Under the pieces are notes generated by a model. It was given only the letters and a program-made list of their open reading frames with translations. It was not told where the DNA came from and did not search any database. A stretch of 64,000 bases of DNA from Picocystis sp. L7 (lineage: Eukaryota > Chlorophyta > Picocystophyceae > Picocystales > Picocystaceae): assembly GCA_020975725.1 (NCBI GenBank), contig QXJR01000020.1, forward strand, positions 62,001 to 126,000. The letters are read 5' to 3'. Made by a program: the position numbers and the translations under genes. Positions within the stretch are counted from its first letter, which is position 1. Each line of letters begins with the position of its first letter. Positions 10,823-22,192 of the stretch are shown piece after piece.

Positions 10823-12265
10823 CTACCTGTTTCTTGGTCTTCGTTGAGGTCTCACCTGTTGCATGAAATACGTGGTCAGCTTCTGCTTTATATCTAAAGC
10901 ACACCCAAGCTCCTCACCGTCGCTCCCTGGAACCTGTTCCTCAGTCCCCGGTACCGCATGCCCCAGCTCCTCCACACCATCAGCCCATTCTGGCCTGAAG
11001 CTATCCTGCTTGAGTCCCAAAGAACTGTGAAGCACCATTGCAGCAAGTATTGACCTGGTCCCCATATTCCACGATGTCCTATGGCTGTGAAGCAGCAGCT
11101 TGAACCTCCCTTTCAATCGTCCAAAAGCATGCTCAAATACCACCCGCGCGGAACTGTGCACCCAATTGAAACGGCGCTGTGGCCCATCATTTGTAGTGTT
11201 ATCTGCCTTGTACGGTGTCATCTGCCATGTTTCTAGACCAAATGCTGAATCTGCCAGAACAAGAGGAGGCACTTGAAAACTATACGGTCTGCCGTTGTTG
11301 TCTTGACATTGTAGTTCCATGTACAACGATGGGAACTTCAGCAGCAGACCATCCTGGCATACACATGTTGCATCGAGCAAGCACACTCAAATCGTCAGTC
11401 AAGTTTGTCCACATAACCATACAAATCACTGCTATCGACCTCTCACCTGCAGAATGCTCATGAAATCCATCTCCTTGATTACTCCTCCATCTGCAGAGGA
11501 GCCCCCCCAACCACATAGGACCGCTCTGAACATTCCCTTGCCATCCACATACGCCATGTTATTGAGAGAGTAGAATCCTTTGAATGACATGAAGTCCTGT
11601 AGCATGTTGTACTGATCATTTATTTCCACTGGCACATGACAGCCGTCGACTGCCAAGCATGCATTTGGAAAACCCCTATGCCGGAAACTCGCAATACACG
11701 CATCGATGTGGGCTGCTGTGGATGGCATCTGGAGAAATCTGTCCTTCAAGCTACAACGAGCTTCGGTCCCTCTTTTGTAGCACTTGTGTGCTGTGGCGGT
11801 ACCAATAGCAAACAATTCCCCCAATTCGAAGAAACTTGTCCCATGTGCCAACCGAAGGATGGTGACACTGAGAGTTTTGCGTGGCGAGCTGAAGTCGCCT
11901 CTTGCACGCTTACTTGGTGCCAGATCCGCGCTCACCAGGTCAAGCAATTCCTCGAAGCTTTCCTTCGTCATTCGCATGCGTCGTTTGAAGGTGTCGACCG
12001 GCGTTTCGGGCTTGAACAACTCATAGAAATTGTTCTGAGCCCTCGCAATTTTCCAGCATTTTCGCTCGTTCGTCATGTCCCCCGCATGGAAAACCCAACC
12101 CGTAGCAATCTGATGCACGACGCTATTGCAACTCAAAATCGCCTGGACTGCCCGTGTCATCCTACGATGACGTTCGCCCCTCCATGCTCGCTCTTCCTGT
12201 GCTTCTTCTTCGTCGCGCTTGTCCCTTGTTGCGATCCATGCATGATATGCCCCCTCGTCACTCAT
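10823..12265 (-). CDS. Harbinger-A DDE transposase (DDE_Tnp_4), two exons
   Basis: The model is exon 1 at 12265-11447 and exon 2 at 11353-10823, with a 93-bp GT-AG intron (CTGCAG|GTGAG ... TGCCAG|GAT on the minus strand) that keeps the frame, giving about 449 aa. Motifs follow the HARBI1 pattern: the first Asp in CLAVDGCHVPV, the second in LVLADSAFGLETW, and Glu in ARVVFEHAFGRLKGRF. The N-terminal half has the helical region ending SVTILRLAHGTSFFELGELF. The frame is open upstream to 12934, but that part crosses the element terminus at 12553, so the start MSDEGAYHAW at 12265 is preferred. All catalytic residues are present. Confidence 0.85.
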
Positions 12266-12553
12266 GTGTTGCGTTTCGAGGTTAATTATCCCAACCTCGA
12301 CGCCATGTGTGGCGGAAGGTGCATGCGAAGTCGGTCTCCCGCACCACAATGTCTCTCCGCGGCCTTCGCAACCCTCGAAAAGAACCTTTGCTGGTGCGGG
12401 ACACGTGTCTCTTTGTTCTAATCCCTTCGCGAATCCGATCGAATATTCCCTACATCCCTTGAGTTCAGAAAACTCCCCGAAGAACATGTGAATGGCCCTT
12501 TTCGTTCCCCGACTCCCCCGACTTCCCCGGAAACGTGACATGTGAATGGGGCT

Positions 12554-12949
12554 CTGGGGGGGGAGGGGGAAAAATTCAGTCGAGGGGGGCCAAAATTCAG
12601 TCGTAACCCAGGGGGTGTGGCCCGGGGTGATCCCCGTAAACAGGACCACTATTTGCCCGAAAATGGACCGGATTTTATTTTCCGGTCGGGAAGCCCGGGT
12701 CAACGGCCAAAAAATTACGTAATACAAAACCGGGAGGTTTATTTGGGGCTTGAAGAATTCCTCTATAGAAACTACAAATCCTACTTCTTGTCTCCGAAAA
12801 ACTTTCGCTGGGGAGCCATCAGGATATTTCGCTTGCAGGGGTAGCTTTTTGAAAAATAAATACTTCCCTCGGCCAATGTCAGACAAAGGCGAAATATCGG
12901 GGCGGGATCGGAAGTGTGAAAAGCACATTGCCAAGTTCGAATTCCTCTG
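12554..12949. repeat. Two Harbinger-B-type terminal fragments in tandem
   Basis: About 12630-12764 matches the right end of Harbinger-B copy 3 (accggattttattttccggtc, then acccgggtcaacgg and a ...ttcctct terminus). About 12825-12949 matches the right end of copies 1 and 2 (gcaggggtag..., ending cgaattcctct). Both run in the same direction and carry no gene. They are two independent remnants, probably left by insertions into this site or by short non-autonomous derivatives. Confidence 0.65.
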
Positions 12950-13364
12950 AAGTTGTAATCCTCTAAAACGGAAAATTTCGAAAGCGGGGCGCCCCAGCCT
13001 ACGGGGTCAAAACATTGATACCTCTACCATCAAGCCATCGATGCAAACTACACCTAACCCCAAACCACGTTTGAGTTTGTGGGTGGGCCACAGCATTGCC
13101 GACTCGACTGGTAAAGTCATTTGTGCGTGCAAAGAGTTTAGAGACCTTTGATCTATTCCATCTTAGTAGCGTGAACTTCCGCGCAGCACGGTCCTTAGCA
13201 AATTCAAGTAACTCGACAGAGCCGAGCGGGACCTCGACCTTGGTCACACCTGGTCCAGCCGAGCGGCAAAACTTTCGACGGTGAAAATCGAACGGTGGAA
13301 CGTAGGACACATCCGATTGGGTGTTCTTGGGAGGCCCTGACCTCTTTGAACACAGCGCGGTGCG
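12950..13364. other. Intergenic upstream of the secreted-protein gene
   Basis: A 103-codon minus-strand frame exists here without a recognisable domain and is not called. The 3' part presumably contains the promoter and leader of the plus-strand gene at 13365. Nothing else is seen. Confidence 0.35.
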
Positions 13365-13826
13365 ATGAAGGGCATCAGCTTCGTCATGCTCGTGATCGGA
13401 GCTCTACTGGTATCGCAAACCAGTGGGCAGGGTTCCTGCCGCATCCAAGGGTCATGCAGAGCCAGCAATCGGTGTGAAGTCTTCAGATCATATCTCACTT
13501 GTGTTCTAGGAGTGAGTTGCAGGCAGTATGCACTTCAGTATCAAAGTATCATCGGCCAATGCCCAAACTGGGTGGAATGCGGTTGTGAGGAACTAAGCGA
13601 TCCTTGCTCGAGCAATAGTCAACCGATTTGTGGTCAAAGCTCCCCTCCCGTGACTCCAGCGTTGCCCCCACAGTCATCTCCATCATTTTCCACTCCATCG
13701 CAGAGCAGCAATTCGTCCGGTAGCTCCCAAGGATCCAGACCTGGTGGTAGCTTGACAATACTTGTTGCTGCTCTCTCATGTATGGCAAGTTATAACATGG
13801 CCCTCAGAAACAGGTACCACAAATAG
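13365..13826 (+). CDS. Small secreted or surface Cys-rich protein with C-terminal anchor
   Basis: 153 aa, intronless, no family recognised. Residues 1-21 are a clear signal peptide (MKGISFVMLVIGALLVSQTSG). The next ~70 residues hold ten cysteines, an even number suited to disulfides, with spacings such as C-x5-C-x5-C. Residues about 93-128 are a Ser/Pro-rich stalk likely to be O-glycosylated. A hydrophobic stretch (SLTILVAALSCMASYNMAL) and a short basic tail (RNRYHK) follow, which could be a membrane anchor or a GPI-attachment signal. By inference it is displayed at the cell surface or wall. It stands alone between transposons. Confidence 0.65.
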   Translation: MKGISFVMLVIGALLVSQTSGQGSCRIQGSCRASNRCEVFRSYLTCVLGVSCRQYALQYQSIIGQCPNWVECGCEELSDPCSSNSQPICGQSSPPVTPALPPQSSPSFSTPSQSSNSSGSSQGSRPGGSLTILVAALSCMASYNMALRNRYHK

Positions 13827-16800
13827 TTTATCCTTATGTACGCTTGCTAATGTGACCAGGTGCATGGCTAGCTTACTTATATTTAGATTTTCTGCATCTG
13901 CCGAGGGCAAGTGGACATAACGAGTGAGGAAACTTTGGTGTGTTTTAGTGTGTCAGCTGCTTCTCTTAGTAAGTTATTTTTTGTTTTTCTTGAAGCTGTC
14001 GCAATAGCGCAGAAGGATAGCACCTACCTCAGAAACTCCTCATCAACTACCCCATAGCTTTCTTAACGTTCTGTTCTGTCACCTAAGGAGGAACAACATC
14101 CTCGTCTTTCAGGAACTCGCAACAATCAGCCTCCATGGTACATGGTGCGAGTCTTTGCTAGAAGATTGGACAGATAGGTCATACTTTCAAGAGATGCTGT
14201 GCGCTTTGTTTGCATGTTTAGAGGCACAATATTCACTAATTGGTTTTGGGGAGGGTGAAATGCCTTCCTCTTTGATATTTAGTACCGTAAAATTGGCAGG
14301 GAGGTTCTTCAATCCAATTTGCGAAGGAAAAGGGTCACATATTTTGCTCCAGCAAGAAGTCCACTAGCTACAATATGAGAGTGATTGTCTATGATTATGG
14401 AGATTGCCTCAAGGCCCAGCTACCAACAGGGGGTCCTTCCTCCTCCTTGTGCCTCTCTTCTTGTCGACAATAAGAGGGATTTGTGTGAGATTAGAAGGGA
14501 GAGCCGTGGACTCTTCTCACTCCTGTTCCTCTTCACGAGATCTCCGAACCAGGATCCTAAGAATCAGCGGTTTAAGGTGCGAGGGCAAAGATTTTTGCTA
14601 CTGCGATTGGGAGGTACACCCTAGGGCCACACCCCCCGGGCCCTGCTTCGGGAGCGGTAGATCTTGCGTGCCACGGACGTGGCGTCCGGTTTTTTGGGTG
14701 TGCACTATGAAACTCTCGTAGATGGGATTCCACCCCTCTCCCCTCGGAACGGACGCCCGCCTTGTTCAACAAGAGCCGAACATCCCAGGGCAACGTTTTT
14801 GCAACGTCTAAAAAACTCGTTCTTCGGCCTTCCTTATCCGTTTTTAGGTCCTTCGGGGAGGTCGCCTACGGCGGCCGCCCACCTACGGACTTAAAAAGAG
14901 TTCCCCCTCCTCTTCCTTTTTCCGTCAAAATTTCCGCCATCGCCCGCTCTTTCGCGTGCAAAAATCGTCGGAATCCGTCGTGGGTGGGGTCACGAGCAGG
15001 GATTTTGGAGGGTCTCGTTTGAAGGGGCCTCCCTCCTCAAATATGGATCCGTTCTCCATACTTTTTTACACAAGCACATGTGGTTAGCTCCTCTATCTCG
15101 TTCTAGATTTTGGACGCATACGCTCCCAAATTCACGACGGTGCACCCAACAACATGGGGTCGCTCGAAGGAATCTCGATGGGTTCGAGACCCCCCCCTCC
15201 CCTTCCACCCACTTGGGTGGGACCTCACGCCCAGCTCATGGAGGGACACGAGCCCATCTCAAGGGGGAGGCACAAGGAGCGAGTGGTGGTGAGAGAGGGA
15301 AGGCTCCCTTCCTCCTTCGAGGACATGGTGGAGAGAAGGGGGGGAGAAGGGAAGGACCCCTCACCACACCCCGGAAAAAGTGGCCCACCCCTACTAATAG
15401 TTTAGGGCGTCCTCATGATTGGTCCGTTTCGAATCGGGGCAAAGGGGGTATTGGATGTTAAGGGATGGGTGGGGGTCGGATTGGCCTAGGGGGCATTCGT
15501 AATGGCCAAGTTGATAGGGGAGAAGGAAGCGTTGAATCCCAAAGCGCGGATGATCCCACTATAAGGGACTTATCGCCCCAAGCCCCCCATCGAGGAGCCT
15601 CTTTCTCCCCTTACTGTCCTCAGCCGCCCAAACAAGGGTAGGGGACTCGGATTTGCATGCGTGAATGGATGTTTGGGGTTGCGGTTTTCCCTTACAGTAG
15701 GGTTCCCCCCACCTGTACCAGACGGACCGGGGCGAGGTTCCCCCTCACAGGATCCTCGGTTCAGCACCGATCGGTGCCCCGACTTGGTGGAGCTTTCGAC
15801 CCCCAGGTCGCCCGCCCTCCACACGATCCGGTGCTCGAAACCGGGGGATCGATTCTAGTGGCTCGATCCGATCGGGGATCGAACGGCCAGGAGTGCCCCA
15901 GCCAGATGCATCGACCAGGTCGCCTATGCTCCACTATCCGATGGAGCACAGGAGCCGCCAGGAGATCTTGGCCCTTGGCCGTCTTGGGCAGATTAGGCCT
16001 GGCGAGACCATCCCCTCGTGCGAGGCCTCTCTAGGACCTCTCACGGGACTTTGTAATCGAACCAGAACCATCCTGACTCGAGCTCTCAAGCCTGCTCACG
16101 TTCTCCACTCGACCACACTAGCCACCTTGCTCCGTCTCACGAAAAGTGCTTTCGTCCAAGCTTACCGCACGGCACATCACCGTGCGAGTAACAAATACAC
16201 AACACGGGACGGAACTACCATGCACGAAAGGGTAGGAACGGGGAAGAACGTGGATCCGCGGAAACAAAATAAACCTAGTGGGTCATCACGAGATCATTCA
16301 CTTCCGTCTTTGGGCACCGTTGATGCAAGTTTTCCTCCCTTCTATATTCTTTATTGGAGAACAAAATGGATATATAAAATTTCGCTCATCCCTCCACACT
16401 AGAAATGCAAGACGTTCTTCATGCGATCTGAAGGATGCCGCGTTGAATGCATCTCGAAGCCTCACGTGGTGGCACCATGACGAGGAGGCTGTAAGTTAAC
16501 ATTGCCTCTCGTCCATGCAGCATCCCTTATTCGGAGCTCGTGATGTACAGTTCGCTTCCAACTTGGTCACATGGTCCATGACCCATAGCAGGAACCTTGA
16601 GACGATTTTGCTAGTTTCGAATCGACCTTCTTGTTTGTAGCCGTTCCGTTCTTTTCGATTGTCCCCGTCTTCCCTTTGTGAACACTGGGTTAAGTCGATC
16701 GAGTGGGGTGCATCTGTAGGGGGGGGGGACCGACATTCAACTCCTTGGGGGACCATTTTGAAGTCGCCCCCCCCACACACACACGCGCGGTGGCGATGGA

Positions 16801-18052
16801 GAGACCCTGCCGACGCCCCCACCCCGCTGCCCGACCGAAGGGACCCCAACGAACGAGGCCCCGGAGCGATGGCGGGTTCCGCGCCGCCCACCCCAAGCCC
16901 CCACGCCTGAAATAAAAAAGAAACGAACGAAGGGCGTGAGAGCTGCCACACGAGAAGCGTAAGAAACAAAGGGGGGCAAGCATCTACTTGGCGCAACTCA
17001 GCTTAGCTCGACCTCTAGCAACTACTTTACGGAACTCAACTTAGCTCGAATTGTTTCGGTAGGGAAATTTCAAAACCTAATACCTTAGGGTACCCAATTT
17101 CAATCGCAAAAGGCCTCCACCTAAACCTTTAAACCGGGAATGGCCATTGAAAGAAGGTGAGTGCCCGATGGAGGAAGCAAGGACTGCCTACTTGCACCGG
17201 TCAACACCAAAGGATTCGCATCCTTGCACCATTTGTGTGAGCAACTCGCATATGCAAGCCCTTCCCTTATTGTTCTTTCATTGAAGCAGAGGCGCATGGG
17301 ATGGAATGGAGGAAAGACTCTCCAACCTCGTCACGTAGGAGGAAGTTTGGTGAAAGTTGAAGTGTCTACATGCTTGGGTCACAAGGGGTGTGGACAAAGG
17401 GTGCTTTGCCACTGCCAAGGATGCCGTCGATTGCTTGGAGGGAAAGAGAAAAAACGAGAACATTGGTCTAGGCACGCTCCTCATGACGGTGGAGACCCAA
17501 AAAGTGCCATGCCCGGCCGCTCTTGCGACAAGAGGGTGCCCAACGTTGTGTAAGCAGCCGTTCCTATCGCCCCCTTCCACAAATTAGTGTCCCAGTTGGA
17601 AGTAATACCCCTTCCTTGGGTATAAACCATGGTCGAAGACAAACCGGCGAAAAGCTTAACGAAGGGCTCCCAAGCAGTCGCGACAGAGAGTCCGACAATG
17701 ACAACAAGGGCAACACCCTCGCAATGAATCTCTAAACAAGACGAAAACAACGAGAGTTAGCAGATACTCCAAAGACACGTGACCTCGTTTAACTCGCTGA
17801 AGCGCACTATAAAAAGCGCTCGCGATTGTACCTATAACTAGTTTTTTGCATTACCAACAACAATAACGCCGTACCAACTACATCTGCTCTCATCACACCA
17901 CCACGTCAACGGCATGAGACGCGACCGATCCACCATCGCCTGAAAAGCGTTCGAGACCTACGGTTTGAAAAGCCCTAGGTCCAAGCCAATCGAACTGTCT
18001 CTCATTCCACAAAGGGAGGACACAGACCCAATCCTCATGCAGGTTAAGAGCC
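13827..18052. other. 4.2-kb intergenic stretch, no gene recognised; upstream part may include the copia 5' end
   Basis: 13.83-14.4 kb is AT-rich and probably holds the 3' flank of the secreted-protein gene. 14.4-17.0 kb is GC-rich with many short open frames on both strands, none with a domain. Near 16995-17056 a short imperfect direct repeat occurs (caactcagcttagctcga / gaactcaacttagctcga). At 17808-17816 a TATA-like element (actataaaaag) lies 240 bp upstream of the copia gag start and could be the LTR promoter. No matching second LTR was found. Confidence 0.35.
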
Positions 18053-21000
18053 TTGGAAGCCACTGTGACAAGCATGACGGATCCAGCAGGTGCAGCTGCT
18101 GTCCCTGAGCTAAATGGAAGGAAATGGAAACAATGGTTCAAAAGGATGGAGAACTACTTCAGAATCAATGGACTATGGGAAGTTACCTACGCTAAACCAG
18201 AACTTAAAAGTGCAAAGAAAGAAGAAGAGGATGACAAGCGGAAAATCTTGTTACTATGCATTCAAGAGGCAAGATGCAGGATCATTAACAGTGTAAATGA
18301 GGAGTACAGTGGACATGTAAATCACTGCACTACTGCTCATGAAGTTTGGAAGGTTCTCAAGGACCTATACCAGAACTCCAGCTCAATGCGCGAAAGTGAG
18401 CTGAGGGAAAAGCTGGCAAAAACTCGAAAGAAGCACGATCAAACAGTAGACCAATATATAAATGGTGTTCTCCCCATCGTGGATGAGGTTAGACAAGTGA
18501 ATGTAGACCTCTTTGAAGAAGAGGTTGCACACAGAATACTAGATGGTCTACCTGACAACTACCACATCGTAGTGCTCACACTGAAGCAATACCATGAGAA
18601 ACTGACAATGACGAGAGTTAGATTGTCACTGTACTGTTAGGAGACCTATCAGAGAAAGGCTAAAGCCCTCATTGCACAAGAATCAAAGGAATATCCACCA
18701 CAGCCACCCGTGCAAACTGCCAGGGGCACACGGTGCCAATTCTGTAACAAGCCCGGGCATACTCTAAACCAATGCAACAGATTCACAGCAGCCTACCCTC
18801 CTAAAGGAACTAACAACATCGATCGAAGTGACGCGCCAATGAGCCTGATGGCATCTGTAGCATTTTTGACGACCAATGATCACGATGCATGGATCATCGA
18901 TTCGGGCACCAATTGGCACATGACTGGACGAAAGGAATACCAGGAGGTCAACACGCGGAAGGATTTCAATGCAACCATCGAAATCGCAAACGAAATGTAC
19001 CTAACCAATGAGGCCACACGAATTGTAACCCTTACATTAGATGACAACCAGCAAACAACGATTACCCTAAGCAATGTTGTGTACGTACCTGGAATGGCAG
19101 CGAATCTTCTCTCTGTTACCTTCATGAAAAAAAATGGAGCATCAGCAAACTTTAACAATGGTCAGTGCACCATCAAGCAAGATAAACAAACCTTGGTAGC
19201 CAAACTCACTGGAAGAGCCAACTACAGCCTCGCTGCCACAGCAAAGATCTAGCACCAAAGGCTCGGCCACATTCACAATGAACGCATCAAACAGATGGGG
19301 CTTCCACATCAAATAACCGAAGTATGCGAACCATGCATGGAAAACAAACAATGTGCCAGCAAATTTAAGACCAAGGAATATGAATACCACCAACTCGACT
19401 TGCTCTATATGGACGTGGTAGGACCCATACATCCAGAGACACCTGGAGGACAACGATACTTCCTATCAGTACTGGATCATGCCACCAAAACAAGCCTAAT
19501 ATACCTGATGAGCTCCAAAGGCTCAACACGAAAATATGCGCGATTGGCAATCAACGTACTCGAACAAAAAGCCTCAAGTAACAAGCGAGTGAAAGCCATC
19601 CGCACAGATCTCGGCCAAGAATTCTTGGGAAACAACCTTGCAGAGTTCCTGTCCGAACGAGGGATCACTCATGAGAAGACGGCCGGATACACTCCGCAAC
19701 AAAACGACGCCGAAAGACTGCATCGTGACTTGCGCGAGCACGCGAGCGCCATGTTGGATGCCACTAACCTACCCAACAAATAGTGGGGGGAAGCCGTGAG
19801 GGCCTACTTCTATATCAAAACCCGTACTAACCCCACCCTTGGGGAAGACAAAAGGCCACCCGTGGAGAAGCTCTCTGGGAGAAAACAAACGATCAAGCAT
19901 CTGAGAGTGTTTGGATGCTAGGCTTGGGTAAACAAACCAGAACCAGAAGTGAACCGCAAATTTGATACGAGGGGGGAGAAGGGAATATTCATTGGTTCTA
20001 AAAATTCCAGCACCTGTCGAGTGCTTCTCTGGAATCGATTGGTGACTAGCCATCATGTGAGATTCAACGAACACAAAATGGGCGAGTACAACCGTGAAAC
20101 CAATGACATCAGCACACCGTACCAAGATGAACTGATAAGTGAGCCAAATTAGTGTGAGCAAAGCTCTAGTGAATCTGAAGAAGAATTGTCAGATACTAAA
20201 GCATGGGCAACACCAACAAACGAGGAAAATGGTGAACAACAAGCAAACATTAAGCCCTACAATTTGAGACACAACTGACAAACCAATTTCACAACACACA
20301 TAGTACAACCACTACCTGATAAGTTTGATGGATATCACACAGCAATGTATCGACCAGACAAGAAGTTGAAGGAAGAGCCAATCCAAAATGAAATCGATGC
20401 CCTGTCCAAGGAGGGGAATTGAACATCACAGAGCTGCCTTCAGCTAGAAAACCAATCGGAACCAAGTGGATATTTAGAATGAAACGTGCTGAACATGGGA
20501 ACATCACCAAATATAAAGCCAGATTGGTGGCACTCGGATGCCACCAAAAACTAGGGGTGGATTACGACGAAGTCTATGCGTCAGTTGTAAGCAAAATAGG
20601 ACTACGCATCTTCCTCGCAACGGTGAACCAGTTAGACTTCTATTTGCATCAAATGAACGTAGAAACTGCCTTTCTAAATGCAGATCTGCAAGAGGATGTG
20701 TACGTAAAGGTTCCACATGGGCTATCAATCGACAACCGAAATCAAGCCTGAAGATTGAACAGAAGCCTTTACGGTCCAAACAAGCACCAAGAGCTTACAA
20801 CCAATCTCAAAAACTTAAAATTTGAATGCATTGAAGTGGACCAAAGCATATTGAAGTGCCGGGCAAACATGGACAATTGCTACCTGTGCTTCTACGTGGA
20901 TGACATACTACTAGCGAGTCAGCACCTGAATCTCATTTAGAGTATCAAACAACTCATTCAACAGGAATAGAGAGCCACTAACTTGGGTGAATCAAAACAC

Positions 21001-21624
21001 TTTCTAGGACTTACTAGCGGACGGAACCAAGCCTACAGAAAATTGAAGATAGAACAAACAAACAAAATATCAAAATACCTGGAACAACACGGAGTCACAA
21101 ATAGCAAGTCAAAAGAAACACCCCCGTCAGTACCACTTGAAAACAAAACTAACGAAGTAATCTCGGAGCAACTCAATTACCAGAAAATCGTGGGAGAAGT
21201 CCAATACCTAGGAGCCACCACTAGACCAGACCTTACTAAAGCTGGACCTGTATTGGCAAGATTCAACAATTGTCCACCGAAAACCCATTGGATTGCCATA
21301 AGAGGAACACTCAAGTACCTAAACGGAACCAAACAACCGACCATGCAATACGCTAGGACACAAGAAAACATCCAAAGTCAAATCCAAATACCTGCATACA
21401 GCGATGGTGACTACGCCTGCAACAAGCAAAACCGAAGATCTAGAACCGGACATGCAATTGAAATCATGGGGGCGCTAGTCTCATGGCAAAGCAAATTGCA
21501 TGCCACAATTGCAACCTCCACCACACAAGCAAAGTATCAAGTTGCTTCAGCAACCATAAAAGAGACCCTCTGGATCAAAAACTCTTGGAGTCTAAGTGGA
21601 GACTCCTCAATCAGAAGGCAATGA
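18053..21624 (+). mobile_element. Ty1/copia retrotransposon, broken
   Basis: The domains are in Ty1/copia order: Gag (from 18053, with the UBN2-type capsid region), zinc knuckle CQFCNKPGHTLNQC at about 18735, protease WIIDSGTNWHMTG at about 18895, integrase (DVVGPIHPETPGG... with RTDLGQEF and QQNDAERLHR) at 19.4-19.8 kb, reverse transcriptase (GTKWIFRMKR..., and YVDDILL at about 20900), and RNase H (AYSDGDYACNK... and TQAKY) to 21624. Integrase before reverse transcriptase identifies copia. The reading frame is broken in roughly ten places, so it is a fossil of moderate age. Flanking LTRs were not matched to each other. Confidence 0.9.
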
Positions 21625-22192
21625 ATAGACCTTGTAGAGTCTAAGGCAGGACTCTCAAGGGTGATCCCCTCAAATGCACCGCCTCTTGAGCAAGAATGGC
21701 CCCCCGAGGATGCCCCCCCCCTTGGTGTGGGGCGTGGAGAGGAGCTCCTTAGGGTTCAAAAGGGGTCTCCTCAGGGCGAGGCTCTCAAGAGAGCGTTACC
21801 GGTGTGTAGTGTACGAAGTCCTCACGAGATGTGATAGATAAGGGGAGGGTAAGACCCCCTAGGCACCATTACGTGATGGAATCTTGCCTAGGGGTGCACC
21901 CCATGTGCACATCACGAGGCAGGTGCCTCATGGACTTGATGGGGCTCGTGTCCCACTCCCCTACGGTGTGGAGAGCACTATATAATGCGTGAGCCTTTGC
22001 ATTTGTAATTGAAGAAGAAGAAGAAGAATTGAGTTTGAAGAGGAGGCGTCTCAGCTTGTCTTGTGCCGAGTGCGAGAGCATTTGACTTGGCACCGGGATA
22101 CGAGGCTAGGAGGCGACATAAGAGAGAAAAAGCGAACCTATTGGGCAAGAAGGAAAACGAGTAAGGCTTGCGCAGGCGCACGGAATCGACGC
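21625..22192. other. LTR-like promoter sequence between copia and gypsy
   Basis: No gene. The segment contains tandem short CT/AG-rich motifs, a TATA-like sequence actatataatg at about 21979, a (GAA)n run at 22013-22027 and a candidate primer-binding-like ttggcaccgggatac at about 22088. These features suggest LTR DNA, either the copia 3' end or the 3' end of the minus-strand gypsy element. I could not assign it because no second copy is present. Confidence 0.35.

Larger units (their letters stand above)
9004..12553. mobile_element. PIF/Harbinger family A, structurally complete (TIRs and 3-bp target duplication)
   Basis: The left end agccccattcacatgtcacg (from 9004) is repeated in inverted form ending at 12553. 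The arms are identical for about 38 bp and similar beyond that. The direct triplet CTG flanks both ends (9001-9003 and 12554-12556), the 3-bp target duplication expected of PIF/Harbinger elements. Inside are two convergent genes, as in the known family: a Myb/SANT-like protein on the plus strand and a spliced DDE transposase on the minus strand. No stop interrupts either domain-bearing frame. It is the best candidate in the window for a recently active DNA transposon. Confidence 0.88.

Noticed and set aside
12266-12934. N-terminal 223 codons of the long Harbinger-A transposase frame
   Set aside because: The stretch crosses the element terminus at 12553 into flanking DNA. The conserved protein starts at 12265.
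12999-13310. 103-codon minus-strand frame upstream of the secreted-protein gene
   Set aside because: No recognisable domain, and it lies in the probable promoter region.
15170-15200. Possible tRNA gene (gggttcgagaccc resembles a B box)
   Set aside because: No A box or acceptor-stem pairing at the right distance.
21625-22192. LTR pair for the copia element (21.7-22.1 kb versus 17.8 kb)
   Set aside because: Both have a TATA-like sequence, but no extended match could be found by eye.
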